Positions 45,478-53,904 of a stretch of DNA of 64,000 nucleotides are shown one piece after another. How positions within the stretch are numbered: position 1 is the stretch's first letter; each line of letters begins with the position of its first letter. The position numbers and the translations under genes are program-made. Below the pieces are notes generated by a model. It did not search any database, was not told the origin of the DNA, and worked only from the letters and a program-made list of their open reading frames with translations. This DNA comes from Halohasta litchfieldiae. Its GTDB lineage: Archaea > Halobacteriota > Halobacteria > Halobacteriales > Haloferacaceae. The stretch spans positions 2,914,001 to 2,978,000 of the forward strand of contig NZ_CP024845.1 in NCBI RefSeq assembly GCF_002788215.1, in the 5' to 3' direction.

Positions 45478-46167
45478 ATGCGCTTCATTATTATCGGAGC
45501 CGGACGAGTAGGGCTGCGCACTGCCCGTGTGCTCCGCGAAGAGGGCCACGAGGTAACGCTCATCGAGCGCGACAGCGAGAAAGCCGACCGTGCGCGCGAG
45601 TTGACCTTCGAGGTGGTCGACGGTGATGGCTCCCGAGAGGAGACCCTCCAAGCGGCCGGAGTCGACGACGCCGACGCCGTCGGCGCGCTGACCGGCGACC
45701 TCAACGTGAACTTCGCAGCCTGTCTAATCGCCAAACACCACGGCTGTCGGACCGTCCTCCGAATTGACGAGGACTACCGCGAGGAAATCTACCAGAAGTA
45801 CGCCGACGAGGTCGACGAGATCGTCTACCCCGAGCGACTGGGTGCAATCGGCGCGAAAAACGCGCTGTTGGGTGGCTCGATCCAAGCGATTGCCGACGTC
45901 GCTCAGAGCCTCCAGATCCTCCTGATCACGGTTACCCCCCAATCCCCGATGAAAGGCTACACGCTGAGCGAGGTCGAACTGCCGTCGAACGCACGCATTC
46001 TGGCGTTCGGAAAGGTCGACAGTCCGCTTGGGATACCACTACCGGATGATTCGCTGGAGGCCGGCGACCGGGTTGCGGTGCTCGTGGAGTTCTCTGAGCT
46101 CGCCTCGGTCAGACAGCTGTTGGTTGGCGATGAAACAACGGCCACCGCTGTCGCTGGAGGCGAGTAA
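45478..46167 (+). CDS. trkA: TrkA potassium-uptake regulatory protein
   Basis: A 229-residue RCK protein. RCK-N (about 1-120) starts MRFIIIGAGRVGLRTARVLREEGHEVTLIERD with the GxGxxG loop at 7-12 and the acidic Asp31 end that binds NAD(H). RCK-C (about 135-220) contains GYTLSEVELPSNARILAFGK and EAGDRVAVLVEF. TrkA gates TrkH-type potassium channels, important in high-salt cytoplasm; no trkH is in this window. It is two bases from the downstream RAM gene, so they form an operon. An ATG at 45478 directly follows GTGTTCGC and fits a leaderless message. Confidence 0.94.
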   Translation: MRFIIIGAGRVGLRTARVLREEGHEVTLIERDSEKADRARELTFEVVDGDGSREETLQAAGVDDADAVGALTGDLNVNFAACLIAKHHGCRTVLRIDEDYREEIYQKYADEVDEIVYPERLGAIGAKNALLGGSIQAIADVAQSLQILLITVTPQSPMKGYTLSEVELPSNARILAFGKVDSPLGIPLPDDSLEAGDRVAVLVEFSELASVRQLLVGDETTATAVAGGE

Positions 46168-46169
46168 CG

Positions 46170-46403
46170 ATGGCCGTTACAGCCTACATTCTGGTCAAAT
46201 CGAACACCAGCGAGGTCGACCGTGTCAAAGAAGCAATCGAAGCCAACGACGGGATCACACAGGCGAATATCGTCGCTGGCGACGTCGACTTCATCGCAAA
46301 AGTGTCGGTCGAGACGCCCGGCGAAGTCAAAGACATTGTCGCCAGCGGGATCCAGACAATCAGCGGCGTCGAAAACACCCAGACCTACATTGCCATGGGA
46401 TAG
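46170..46403 (+). CDS. stand-alone Lrp/AsnC ligand-binding (RAM) domain protein, second copy
   Basis: A 77-residue RAM-only protein: MAVTAYILVKSNTSEVDRVKEAIEANDGITQANIVAGDVDFIAKVSVETPGEVKDIVASGIQTISGVENTQTYIAMG. It shares length, beta-alpha order and the YxxxVKV-like strands with the protein at 45166-45399 on the other side of trkA, but differs in sequence. It starts two bases after trkA stops, so it is co-transcribed and likely acts together with TrkA. Confidence 0.88.
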   Translation: MAVTAYILVKSNTSEVDRVKEAIEANDGITQANIVAGDVDFIAKVSVETPGEVKDIVASGIQTISGVENTQTYIAMG

Positions 46404-46411
46404 CCCCCTGT

Positions 46412-46903
46412 TTAGGTTGGTCCACCGGCGTTCTCACGGGCACGATTGATGATACTGGATACCGGTTCCGTGTACTCATAGCCGGGGATAATCCCCTGAA
46501 CGAAGGTCCCCTCGACGTAGTCGATGACTGCTCCAGCGTCGTCGACGCCACGACGCTCGTTGATATCCTCGAAACTGGCCTCGACGGTGATCGTCTCGCC
46601 GTCTCGTGTGACCGATGGTTCGAGATCACGCTCGGTACGGAACACGCCGCCGATATCACCCACGCGCAGTTCGAACGTCTCGTACCATCCGTCTTCGACG
46701 ACTTCTGCGACCTCGTCTTCGGTCACGGCGTTTAGTAGGGGGACCCTAATTTCGACCGCGAACCGGATGTGGCCGTCGACGTGGTCGGCTTCGACGATTC
46801 CATCGAACGTGGTCGTGGTCGACTCGAAGCTCGCGTCGTCGACCTGTTCGAACGACGTGTGGTCGGCAAACGCACGATGAACCCGTCCGGGTAGCTCACT
46901 CAT
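46412..46903 (-). CDS. DUF5813-like haloarchaeal protein
   Basis: A 163-residue soluble protein, MSELPGRVHRAFADHTSFEQVDDASFESTTTTFDGIVEADHVDGHIRFAVEIRVPLLNAVT and so on. The beta-rich pattern with VEDGWYETFELRVGD and EDINERRGVDDAGAVIDYVEGTFVQGIIPGYEYTEPV resembles the haloarchaeal DUF5813 family from memory. Function is unknown. It is convergent with the second RAM gene, 8 bases apart. Confidence 0.68.
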   Translation of the reverse strand: MSELPGRVHRAFADHTSFEQVDDASFESTTTTFDGIVEADHVDGHIRFAVEIRVPLLNAVTEDEVAEVVEDGWYETFELRVGDIGGVFRTERDLEPSVTRDGETITVEASFEDINERRGVDDAGAVIDYVEGTFVQGIIPGYEYTEPVSSIINRARENAGGPT

Positions 46904-47063
46904 AGCTACTTACAGGGCGTCGACTCGGAAAAACACCGCTCTTTGCGTCGTTCTGATTGTGCTAACAGCTAGCTTGGGATGTCATTGGTTGTGATACTAG
47001 TTATCTTACAGCAACATCCACCGCACCCGGTATTGTTAAGTTAATCCGACCGATTTATTCAGG

Positions 47064-47094
47064 TGACGCTTCGCTTTGGAGGGCCGAAGCGTCA
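47064..47094. promoter_or_regulatory. perfect 10-bp inverted repeat
   Basis: TGACGCTTCG at 47064-47073 and CGAAGCGTCA at 47085-47094 are exact complements around 11 bases. It may be an RNA stem, the end of a mobile element, or a protein-binding site. Confidence 0.5.
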
Positions 47095-47114
47095 GCGGGG
47101 ACCAATCAAGGCAA

Positions 47115-47135
47115 CTCGCCTACGCGAGACTTTTT
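47115..47135 (+). terminator. hairpin followed by T run
   Basis: CTCGC (47115-47119) pairs with GCGAG (47124-47128) around CTAC, followed by AC and TTTTT (47131-47135). This looks like a transcription stop for a plus-strand RNA arising from the hairpin region just upstream. Confidence 0.4.
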
Positions 47136-47251
47136 CCTTTCGTGTGGGCGAGTAAGCCTGTTTCTACGAGATCTCTTCGGTGAGCGACAGCTGTCTGCGA
47201 GTGTGGCTGGTCGACAAGACGTTGTTGGAACATAGTAATAATAGCATACTT

Positions 47252-47271
47252 CGAGGGCTGGGATTCGAACC
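47252..47271 (-). repeat. partial duplicate of the tRNA-Leu 3' end (attachment-site-like)
   Basis: Bases 47252-47271 are identical to 47361-47380, which are the 3' acceptor strand and T arm of tRNA-Leu. The two copies are direct repeats 109 bases apart. Between them lie a GATTCGAATC palindrome and short hairpins. Tyrosine integrases commonly use the tRNA 3' end as attachment site and leave such a copy at the far end of the inserted element. Confidence 0.7.
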
Positions 47272-47358
47272 ACGGTCGTAGCGAAGCTACTCCCTGATTC
47301 GAATCCAGTCAGAACGATTCGGATGGTGCTCGCGTTCGCTCGCACCACACCACACTCA

Positions 47359-47443
47359 TGCGAGGGCTGGGATTCGAACCCAGGGATCCCTTCGGAAGCG
47401 GGTCTTAAGCCCGCCGCTTTTGGCCTGGCTCAGCCACCCTCGC
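47359..47443 (-). tRNA. trnL: tRNA-Leu (anticodon UAA)
   Basis: An 85-base tRNA without intron. The acceptor stem pairs GCGAGGG with CCCTCGC, with discriminator A. The anticodon stem GCGGG/CCCGC holds loop CTTAAGA, so the anticodon is UAA (decodes UUA, and perhaps UUG). The T arm contains GGGTTCGAATCCC. The long variable arm expected of tRNA-Leu is present (TTCCGAAGGGATCC region). CCA is not encoded. Confidence 0.95.
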
Positions 47444-47490
47444 CCAATCGTACTTTGCTTATCCAACAAAAGTGGGTTTCGATGTCGACG

Positions 47491-47829
47491 CTACCAGTCG
47501 ACACTCAGCGAGCCATCGCCATGCGGATCGGGCGCGAGTTCGATATCCTTCCGGCGGTCGATGATATGAATGATGCCGTCGCCCTTTTTTGCGGGACACA
47601 GCTCGGCGGCTTTGATGTTCTCGTCGAGTTCCGACTCGTCGAGAAAGTACGCCCGTGGGTTGGCAACGCCGGTATCGAGGTCGAGTTCCCAGTTCTTCGA
47701 GGCCTCAGCACACCGACCCGCGCCGAAGCATTTGTTCGCCTCGAAGATGATCTTGTACGGTTTCTCGTCGACCGATGGGGCGTCGTCGTTCGTGCCGAAC
47801 TCGCTGGGTTTCGGCCGCTCGTCGCTCAT
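47491..47829 (-). CDS. ferredoxin-like protein
   Basis: A 112-residue acidic protein beginning MSDERPKPSEFGTNDDAPSV. The core PYKIIFEANKCFGAGRCAEASKNWELD has cysteines about residues 34 and 40, and AAELCPAKKGDGIIHIID a third near 77. This C-x5-C plus CP pattern is that of single-cluster ferredoxins (3Fe-4S or 4Fe-4S) of the kind that serve one enzyme. It lies 49 bases downstream of nothing but the tRNA and just after the siroheme decarboxylase on the same strand, so a role in haem synthesis is possible but unproved. Confidence 0.82.
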   Translation of the reverse strand: MSDERPKPSEFGTNDDAPSVDEKPYKIIFEANKCFGAGRCAEASKNWELDLDTGVANPRAYFLDESELDENIKAAELCPAKKGDGIIHIIDRRKDIELAPDPHGDGSLSVDW

Positions 47830-47878
47830 ACCCGCTACTGGGTACCAGTCGACCTTTCATCTGTCGGTTAGTCAGTGC

Positions 47879-48937
47879 CTACTGGGCGTCGGCAAGCAGC
47901 TGTTCGTACTGTGCGCCGGTCTGTTTGAGCGTTTCAGTCGAGTAGAGCCGTTCGTGGTCGACTGGGAGGTAGTCGGCGGCGAGTTCGTCGATTTTGGCGT
48001 CGACCGCCTCAGCCTCCCGGCCGTGGACCATCGTAAACAGATTGTAGGGCCATCCCTGGTCGGGTCGACGGGGGCGGTGATAACAGAGCGTTACGTACGG
48101 CAGACTGCCGACCTGCTGGCCCCACTCGTCGAGCTTGTCGTCGGGGACGTCCCAGACCACCATACAGTTGTTCTGAAAGCCGGTGACGACGTGGTTGACG
48201 ACACAGCCGATACGTTTGATGCAGCCGGTTTCGAGCAGACGCTCGATGGCAGCCAGCACGTCCGACACGTCGGCCTTGATTGTGTCAGCAACGTCTTGGT
48301 ACGGCGTAAGGCTCAGCGGGAACCCGCCCTGAATCGCGAGCAACAGATCGGCTTCGAGCTGGCTCAGACCACCGACAGCCTCCTCGGAGATCCGTGTTGC
48401 ACTGACAGTCGTCGACTGAAGACTCTCCCGAGCGAATCGGTCGTCATTGACGACGGGAAACTCCAGATCGATGTAGTAGTCGGTCAACATCGGGAGATTC
48501 AGCACGTCACAGCCGGTTGTGGCTTCAATCTCGGCGAGAATCGAATCCCGCATCGCCTGCGAACCGGCGGTGACGACAAACCACATGTTCCACTCGTGGT
48601 CCCGGCGGTAGTTGTGGTTGACTTGGCGGTGGCTGTTGATCGTGGCTGCGACCTCGTCGAACCGTTCAGAGGGTGCTTGAACCGCTGCGAGGGTCGAACT
48701 ACCGATGACGGGCGGGTTGAGAACAGGCCCGAACCGGCGGAAGATCCCGCGGTCGGTGAGTCGCTTGACACGGTCGAGCACGTCGGTCGACGTGAGGTCG
48801 ACGCCCGTTTCGGCGGTGAGATCGGTTGCCATCTCCCTAAATGGGTCAGCGGCGACCGGCACCCCGCTTTGGTAGTCGTCGATCAGGGCTGCGTCGACCG
48901 CGTCGAGATCCGCCCGCCAATCGGCCTCGATACTCAT
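47879..48937 (-). CDS. siroheme decarboxylase, AhbA-AhbB fused
   Basis: A 352-residue protein with two tandem AsnC-like units. The first (about 1-175) holds DVLDRVKRLTDRGIFRRFGPVLNPPVIGSSTLAAVQAP and NHNYRRDHEWNMWFVVTA; the second (about 190-352) holds ADVSDVLAAIERLLETGCIKRIGCVVNHVVTGFQNNCMVVWDVP and TLCYHRPRRPDQGWPYNLFTMVHG. These are the signatures of AhbA/AhbB, which together convert sirohaem to didecarboxysirohaem in the archaeal haem route. Here both parts lie in one chain. The catalytic-looking HRP and YNLF segments are retained. The start at 48937 was chosen before the AsnC-like helices. Confidence 0.88.
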   Translation of the reverse strand: MSIEADWRADLDAVDAALIDDYQSGVPVAADPFREMATDLTAETGVDLTSTDVLDRVKRLTDRGIFRRFGPVLNPPVIGSSTLAAVQAPSERFDEVAATINSHRQVNHNYRRDHEWNMWFVVTAGSQAMRDSILAEIEATTGCDVLNLPMLTDYYIDLEFPVVNDDRFARESLQSTTVSATRISEEAVGGLSQLEADLLLAIQGGFPLSLTPYQDVADTIKADVSDVLAAIERLLETGCIKRIGCVVNHVVTGFQNNCMVVWDVPDDKLDEWGQQVGSLPYVTLCYHRPRRPDQGWPYNLFTMVHGREAEAVDAKIDELAADYLPVDHERLYSTETLKQTGAQYEQLLADAQ

Positions 48938-49036
48938 TGGTTTCAATAGGTGGGGAGGGTATCTACCGCTTTCGGAGTTGTTCACGCAGTGGGAAGACAA
49001 CGGGAGTCTTTTGGATGCTACGCACCAACACCCTGT

Positions 49037-50098
49037 ATGGCTCAGGCGACCGAAACATTCGGCGAGTGGCCCCTGAAGCGACTGATGACCGAGGTCTGTG
49101 GCTCCGGCCACAAATCAGCAGACGACCTGACGCGGGAGCAGGCGACCGAAGCCTTCGAACGTATCATCGCAGGCGCGCCCGACCCCACCACGCTCGGGGC
49201 CTTTTGGCTCGCAAACCGCTGGAAGCGAAACACCCCCACCGAGTTGGCGGCCTACACCGACGTGATGTGTGAACACGTCGACTATGCTGAACCGGATTGC
49301 GATCCAGTCGACTGCGGAGCCAACTACGACGGCAAGGGAAAATCCGCCATCCTCGGCGTCGGTGCAGGTGTCGTCGCCGCCGCGGCTGGAACCCCGATTG
49401 TCGTTCACTCCGGTGACCGCGTGCCGACCCAGAAACAGGATTCGTATAAACACGTACTGGACGACCTCGGCGTTGCAACCGAACTGACGCCACAGGAGTC
49501 GGCTGACATGGTCGACGAAACCGGCTTCGGCTTCTACTATCAGCCAGCATTCAATCCCGTCATCGACGAACTGTTCGACCGCCGGGATATGATGGGTGTC
49601 CGGACCTTTGTCAACACTATCGAGACGCTGGCAAACCCTGCCAATGCCGACGTCCACCTCGGCTCGTTTTACCATCTGGCCTTCGCGAAGAAGATTACCG
49701 ACACCTTCACCGAGAGCGAACATCACGACATGCACCGCGTGATCATGTTCCAAGGAATGGAAGGCTACGATGACATTAGGCCCGGATTTACAAAGGTAGC
49801 CGAATGGACAGACGGAGAGTTCACCGATTACGGAATCGAGACCGCCGAGTACGGGATGGATTTCGAGGGCGAAGATCTCAACGTCGACGACATCGCCGTC
49901 GACTCCGCGACGATCACCGAAGAAGTGCTGGCAGGCGACCGCGACGACCAGTTCACCGATGCAATCGCGCTCAACGCCGCGCTTCGAATTTACGCCCGCG
50001 AGGACGTCGACTCCATCGAGACTGGGCTCGAAACTGCCCGTGAAGTCATCGCGGACGGCAGCGCCGAGGCCGTCCTCGACGATCTCCGAGCGTTCTGA
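49037..50098 (+). CDS. TrpD-like phosphoribosyltransferase
   Basis: A 353-residue protein of the anthranilate phosphoribosyltransferase fold. It shows EWPLKRLMTEVCGSGHKSADDLTREQATEAFERIIAGAPDPTTLGAFWLANRWK and the phosphate-binding ILGVGAGVVAAAAGTPIVVHSGDRVPTQK, then NPANADVHLGSFYHLAFAKKI. The PRPP loop differs from canonical TrpD (usual GTGGDG), so it belongs to the TrpD2-like branch whose substrate is not anthranilate or is unknown. No other tryptophan genes lie nearby. The start at 49037 begins MAQATETFGEW. Confidence 0.8.
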   Translation: MAQATETFGEWPLKRLMTEVCGSGHKSADDLTREQATEAFERIIAGAPDPTTLGAFWLANRWKRNTPTELAAYTDVMCEHVDYAEPDCDPVDCGANYDGKGKSAILGVGAGVVAAAAGTPIVVHSGDRVPTQKQDSYKHVLDDLGVATELTPQESADMVDETGFGFYYQPAFNPVIDELFDRRDMMGVRTFVNTIETLANPANADVHLGSFYHLAFAKKITDTFTESEHHDMHRVIMFQGMEGYDDIRPGFTKVAEWTDGEFTDYGIETAEYGMDFEGEDLNVDDIAVDSATITEEVLAGDRDDQFTDAIALNAALRIYAREDVDSIETGLETAREVIADGSAEAVLDDLRAF

Positions 50099-50193
50099 AC
50101 GGCAGTTCAGCACCGGAATCTCTCCTTATTTATAAACAAACACGACGTTTCGGACCGTAGAAGCTAAACGTCGCTCGCCGGTATACTACATTG

Positions 50194-51261
50194 ATGCAAC
50201 GTGTTCGGCGTCGAACGCCGCAGGATTTCGACCGCGTTCTTTCCTCGATGTGTACGGTCCCACATCCAGCCGCCCGTGAGGAGGCGCTCGGCTTTCTGTC
50301 GACCAACCCCGGTGATCCAGCGACCTACGAAATGGTCGCCGAACTGGAGGACGAGGCCGTCGACTTGCTCGGCGAGATCGCTGGACTCGACTCGCCACAT
50401 GGCTACCTCGCCAGCGGCGGCACCGAGGCCAACATTCAGGCCGTCCGCGCGGCCCGGAACATGGCTTCGACAACCGATCCGAACATCGTCGCCCCCGAGA
50501 GCGCCCATTTCAGCGTCACCAAAGCCGCCGAGGTGTTGGGCATCGAGCTCCGAACGATCCCGGTCGACGACGCCTTTCGGGCGGACCTCGATGCGGCAGC
50601 GGCGGCGGTCGACGCCGACACCGTCGTCGTAATCGGTGTCGCCGGAACGACAGAGTACGGTCGAATCGATCCAATCGGTGCGCTCACACAGATTGCCCAC
50701 GAATCGGGCGCACGGATGCACGTCGACGCCTCGTGGGGCGGGTTCATGCTCCCGTTTACCGACCACGAGTGGTCGTTTACCGACGCCCCCATCGACTCGA
50801 TGGCAATCGACCCCCACAAGTTCGGGCAAGCGCCGGTTCCGGCCGGTGGGTTTCTCGCCCGCGAGCAAGAGACACTCGATGCGCTAGCGGTCGACACACC
50901 CTACTTAGAGACCACCTCACAGGCAACGCTGACCGGCACGCGAAGCGGAGCCGGGGTCGCCGGTGCGCTGGCGGCGATGGAGGCGCTGTGGCCCGACGGC
51001 TACCGCACCAGCTACCGCGAACAGATGGACAACGCCACCTATCTGGCAGCCGAGTTTGCGGCTCGCGGCATCGAAACCGTCGACCCAGTGTTGCCGCTGG
51101 TTGCGGCCTCACTCGCACCGTCGACGTTCGAGTCGCTCCGCGAGCAGGGGTGGCGGATCTCCCGCACCGCCAGCGGAGAGCTCCGGATCGTCTGTATGCC
51201 ACATGTGAGCCGGGAGTCGCTGAACTCGTTCCTCGCTGATCTCGACCGAATCCGGTCGTAG
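50194..51261 (+). CDS. mfnA: PLP-dependent tyrosine/aspartate decarboxylase (MfnA family)
   Basis: A 355-residue group II PLP decarboxylase. The cofactor lysine is in [17 protein letters not shown] near residue 208, with [13 protein letters not shown] upstream and [19 protein letters not shown] for the phosphate loop. In methanogens MfnA makes tyramine for methanofuran; in haloarchaea the same family is thought to supply beta-alanine from aspartate for coenzyme A. No other context decides here. An in-frame TTG at 50191 precedes the ATG; the ATG at 50194 is preferred. Confidence 0.88.
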   Translation: MQRVRRRTPQDFDRVLSSMCTVPHPAAREEALGFLSTNPGDPATYEMVAELEDEAVDLLGEIAGLDSPHGYLASGGTEANIQAVRAARNMASTTDPNIVAPESAHFSVTKAAEVLGIELRTIPVDDAFRADLDAAAAAVDADTVVVIGVAGTTEYGRIDPIGALTQIAHESGARMHVDASWGGFMLPFTDHEWSFTDAPIDSMAIDPHKFGQAPVPAGGFLAREQETLDALAVDTPYLETTSQATLTGTRSGAGVAGALAAMEALWPDGYRTSYREQMDNATYLAAEFAARGIETVDPVLPLVAASLAPSTFESLREQGWRISRTASGELRIVCMPHVSRESLNSFLADLDRIRS

Positions 51262-51295
51262 TCGCCTTTTTGCTCGTTGCTACTCGAGTTTGGGT

Positions 51296-51712
51296 ATGGC
51301 AATCCTCGTTCCCTACGACGGCTCACGTCCAGCCCAGCAAGCAGCCGAGTATGCGGTCTCTAACTGGAATGACGAAGAGATCGTGCTGCTGCGTGTCATC
51401 GAAGCCGCCGACGGCTCACTCGAAGCGGGTATCGATTTGATAAAAGAACGGCTCAAGGAGCAGCGCCAAGAGGGGCCTGCAGAGCTATCCGCGGAGGTGA
51501 AAGCCACATTAACCGACTCCGAGGCTGAATTTCGCGTCGAAACTACCGTCGGTAACCCAGCGCGGGAGATCGTCGACTTCGCCGAGACAAACGAGATCTC
51601 CCACATCGTTATCGGGAGCCACGGTCGGACAGGGGCCTCTCGGGTGTTGCTCGGGAGTGTCGCCCAGACCGTCGTTCGTCGGGCTCCAACCCCTGTGACC
51701 GTCGTGCGATGA
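51296..51712 (+). CDS. universal stress protein (UspA family)
   Basis: A 138-residue UspA protein with the ATP-binding motif intact: GSHGRTGASRVLLGSVAQTVVRRAPTPVTVV gives GxxGx9GS. It opens MAILVPYDGSRPAQQAAEYAV, with Asp9 at the usual ATP contact. The start is ATG 51296; a TTG two codons earlier is in frame. It lies 34 bases after mfnA on the same strand. Confidence 0.92.
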   Translation: MAILVPYDGSRPAQQAAEYAVSNWNDEEIVLLRVIEAADGSLEAGIDLIKERLKEQRQEGPAELSAEVKATLTDSEAEFRVETTVGNPAREIVDFAETNEISHIVIGSHGRTGASRVLLGSVAQTVVRRAPTPVTVVR

Positions 51713-51795
51713 GTCGACTCGGGGTGCTCAAGAGGATGGTCGACTGGCGACTGCGAATCAGCGGCTTTTAGGGCATCTTCGGCAACTCATAGCCA

Positions 51796-53904
51796 ATGAG
51801 TCACGACGAGTTCCCAACCGACACTCCTGCGGTGGTGACCTGCGGGCTGCCGTACGCAAACGGCGACCTGCACGTTGGCCACTTGCGGACCTACGTCGGC
51901 GGCGACGTCTACGCCCGCGCGCTCGAAACACTCGGCCAAGAGACCGCCTTCGTCTCCGGCTCCGATATGCACGGCACCCCGGTCGCGGTCAACGCCGAAA
52001 AACAGGGCGTCTCCCCCGAGGAGTTCGCCTTAGAGTGGCACGAAACCTACAAAGAGACGTTCCCGCGGTTCGACGTCGACTTCGACAACTACGGCCACAC
52101 CCACGACGAAACCAACACCGAGTTGACCAAAGAGATCGTCGGCGAACTCGACGCCAACGGCCACATCTACGAGAAGGAGATCATGGTGGCCTATGATCCC
52201 GTCGAGGATCAACACCTGCCTGATCGCTACGTCGAGGGGGCCTGTCCCTACTGCGGCGAGCGAGCCCGCGGCGACGAGTGCGACGAGGGCTGTCAGCGCC
52301 ACCTCGAACCCGGCGAGATCGAAGATCCGGAGTCGACGATCACTGGGAACCCTGCGGAGTACCACAAACGGACTCACAAGTTCTTCGAAGTCTCGGAGTT
52401 CGAAGAGTATCTCACCGAGTTCTTGGATCGACTCGAAGGCACCTCGAACGCTCAGAACCAGCCCCGCGAGTGGATCGAATCCGGCCTGCAGGATTGGTGT
52501 ATCACCCGGGATATGGACTGGGGTGTCGACTACCCCGACGACGACTCGGATCTCGTGCTCTACGTCTGGGTCGACGCGCCTATCGAGTACGTCTCGTCGA
52601 CAAAACAGTACACCGAGCGCGTGGGGAGCGACACCTACGACTGGGAAGAAACGTGGAAAGACGAGGGCGAAATCGTCCACGTCATCGGCCGGGACATCAT
52701 CCAACACCACTCGATTTTCTGGCCAGCGATGCTCAACGGTGCGGGCTACACCGAGCCCCGAGCAATCATGGCCTCCGGCTTCGTGACCCTCGGCGGCAAA
52801 GGATTCTCTACGAGCCGGGATCGCGCGGTGTGGGCCGACGAGTATCTTGAAGAGGGGTTCCATCCCGATCTGCTGCGCTACTATCTCGCCACTAACGGTG
52901 GCTTCCAGCAAGACGTCGACTTCTCGTGGGACAAGTTCCGCGACCGCGTCAACACCGAACTCGTCGGCACCCTCGGGAATTTCGTCTACCGGTCGCTGCT
53001 GTTTGCGGCGCGCAACTACGGCGGGACGCCGGAGGCGACGGTCTCGGAGGAAGTCGACGACCGGATCGCCGAGGCAGTCGAAGAGTTCAGCGCAGCGATC
53101 AACGACTACTCGATCCGGAAGGCGGGCAACGCGGGAATTAAACTCGCTCAGTTCGGCAACGAGTACATCCAGCGCAACGAGCCATGGAAGCTGACCGACG
53201 AGGACCCGGAACGTGCGGCGCAGGTCATCTACGACTGTGTCCAGCTTGCGAAGGCACTCGCGGTCATCTTCCAGCCGATTGCGCCCGAGACCTGCGGTCG
53301 ACTCTGGGACCAACTCGGCGAGGAGGGAGATGTGGCCGACCGAACGATCGACGCTGCCCGCGAGGCCCCACAAGGGAGCTTCGAGGAGCCCGAGGAACTG
53401 TTCGAGAAGATCGAAGAAGAGCGTGTCGAGGAACTCAACGAGAAACTCGACGAACGAGTTGCGGCCGCAACTGCGGGCGAAGACAACGAAAACAACACTG
53501 ACGACGAGGACACTGACACAATGACAGAAGAGACGACAGACGACACAGACGACGAACAGGCCACCGATCTCGAACCAATCGTCGACGAGCGAATCAGCTT
53601 CGACGAATTCCAAGACATCGACCTCCGGGTCGGCGAAATCGTCGACGCCGAGCCGGTCGACAGCGCGGACAAACTCGCCAAGCTACAGGTCGACATCGGC
53701 CACGAGGTCCGCCAACTCGTCGCGGGCATCAAAGAACTCCACGACCTCGATGAACTGCCGGGGACACGCGTGATCATTGTCGCCAACATGGAACAGGCCG
53801 AACTGTTCGGCGTCGAATCGAACGGGATGCTGCTGGCCGCTGGCGATGAGGCCGACATCCTGACCACTCACGGCGACTCCGAGCCGGGGACCCGCGTCCA
53901 GTAG
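51796..53904 (+). CDS. metG: methionyl-tRNA synthetase
   Basis: A 702-residue MetRS that charges tRNA-Met. The HIGH-type motif is ANGDLHVGHLRTYVGGD (about 22-38), the zinc knuckle is CPYCGERARGDECDEGC (about 150-166) and the second ATP motif, usually KMSKS, reads KGFSTSR near residue 336. After an acidic, Asp/Thr-rich linker (about 560-590) comes a C-terminal tRNA-binding OB domain, ISFDEFQDIDLRVGEIVDAEPV. A TATA-like GGCTTTTA is about 27 bases upstream. The motif variant is probably normal for haloarchaea. Confidence 0.96.
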   Translation: MSHDEFPTDTPAVVTCGLPYANGDLHVGHLRTYVGGDVYARALETLGQETAFVSGSDMHGTPVAVNAEKQGVSPEEFALEWHETYKETFPRFDVDFDNYGHTHDETNTELTKEIVGELDANGHIYEKEIMVAYDPVEDQHLPDRYVEGACPYCGERARGDECDEGCQRHLEPGEIEDPESTITGNPAEYHKRTHKFFEVSEFEEYLTEFLDRLEGTSNAQNQPREWIESGLQDWCITRDMDWGVDYPDDDSDLVLYVWVDAPIEYVSSTKQYTERVGSDTYDWEETWKDEGEIVHVIGRDIIQHHSIFWPAMLNGAGYTEPRAIMASGFVTLGGKGFSTSRDRAVWADEYLEEGFHPDLLRYYLATNGGFQQDVDFSWDKFRDRVNTELVGTLGNFVYRSLLFAARNYGGTPEATVSEEVDDRIAEAVEEFSAAINDYSIRKAGNAGIKLAQFGNEYIQRNEPWKLTDEDPERAAQVIYDCVQLAKALAVIFQPIAPETCGRLWDQLGEEGDVADRTIDAAREAPQGSFEEPEELFEKIEEERVEELNEKLDERVAAATAGEDNENNTDDEDTDTMTEETTDDTDDEQATDLEPIVDERISFDEFQDIDLRVGEIVDAEPVDSADKLAKLQVDIGHEVRQLVAGIKELHDLDELPGTRVIIVANMEQAELFGVESNGMLLAAGDEADILTTHGDSEPGTRVQ

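Larger units (their letters stand above)
46904..47250. other. intergenic region with hairpins and no coding gene
   Basis: No gene is supported. The left part is the promoter side of the DUF5813-like gene and is AT-rich around 46975-47060. It then contains a perfect 10-base hairpin (47064-47094) and a small hairpin followed by five T (47115-47135), which together could form a short RNA on the plus strand. The region ends at a partial copy of the tRNA-Leu 3' end. Confidence 0.5.

Noticed and set aside
47106-47348. Minus-strand frame of 80 codons in the tRNA-linked region
   Set aside because: It runs through hairpins and the partial tRNA copy and has a basic, Ser-rich composition unlike haloarchaeal proteins.
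52801-52820. Loss of the KMSKS motif in MetRS as a sign of inactivation
   Set aside because: The variant KGFSTSR keeps the loop, all other motifs are intact and the gene is essential. It is probably normal in this lineage.
52030-53613. Long minus-strand open frame (527 codons) opposite metG
   Set aside because: Antisense frames of this length are common in GC-rich genes. The predicted protein has no recognisable motif and lies entirely within a certain gene.
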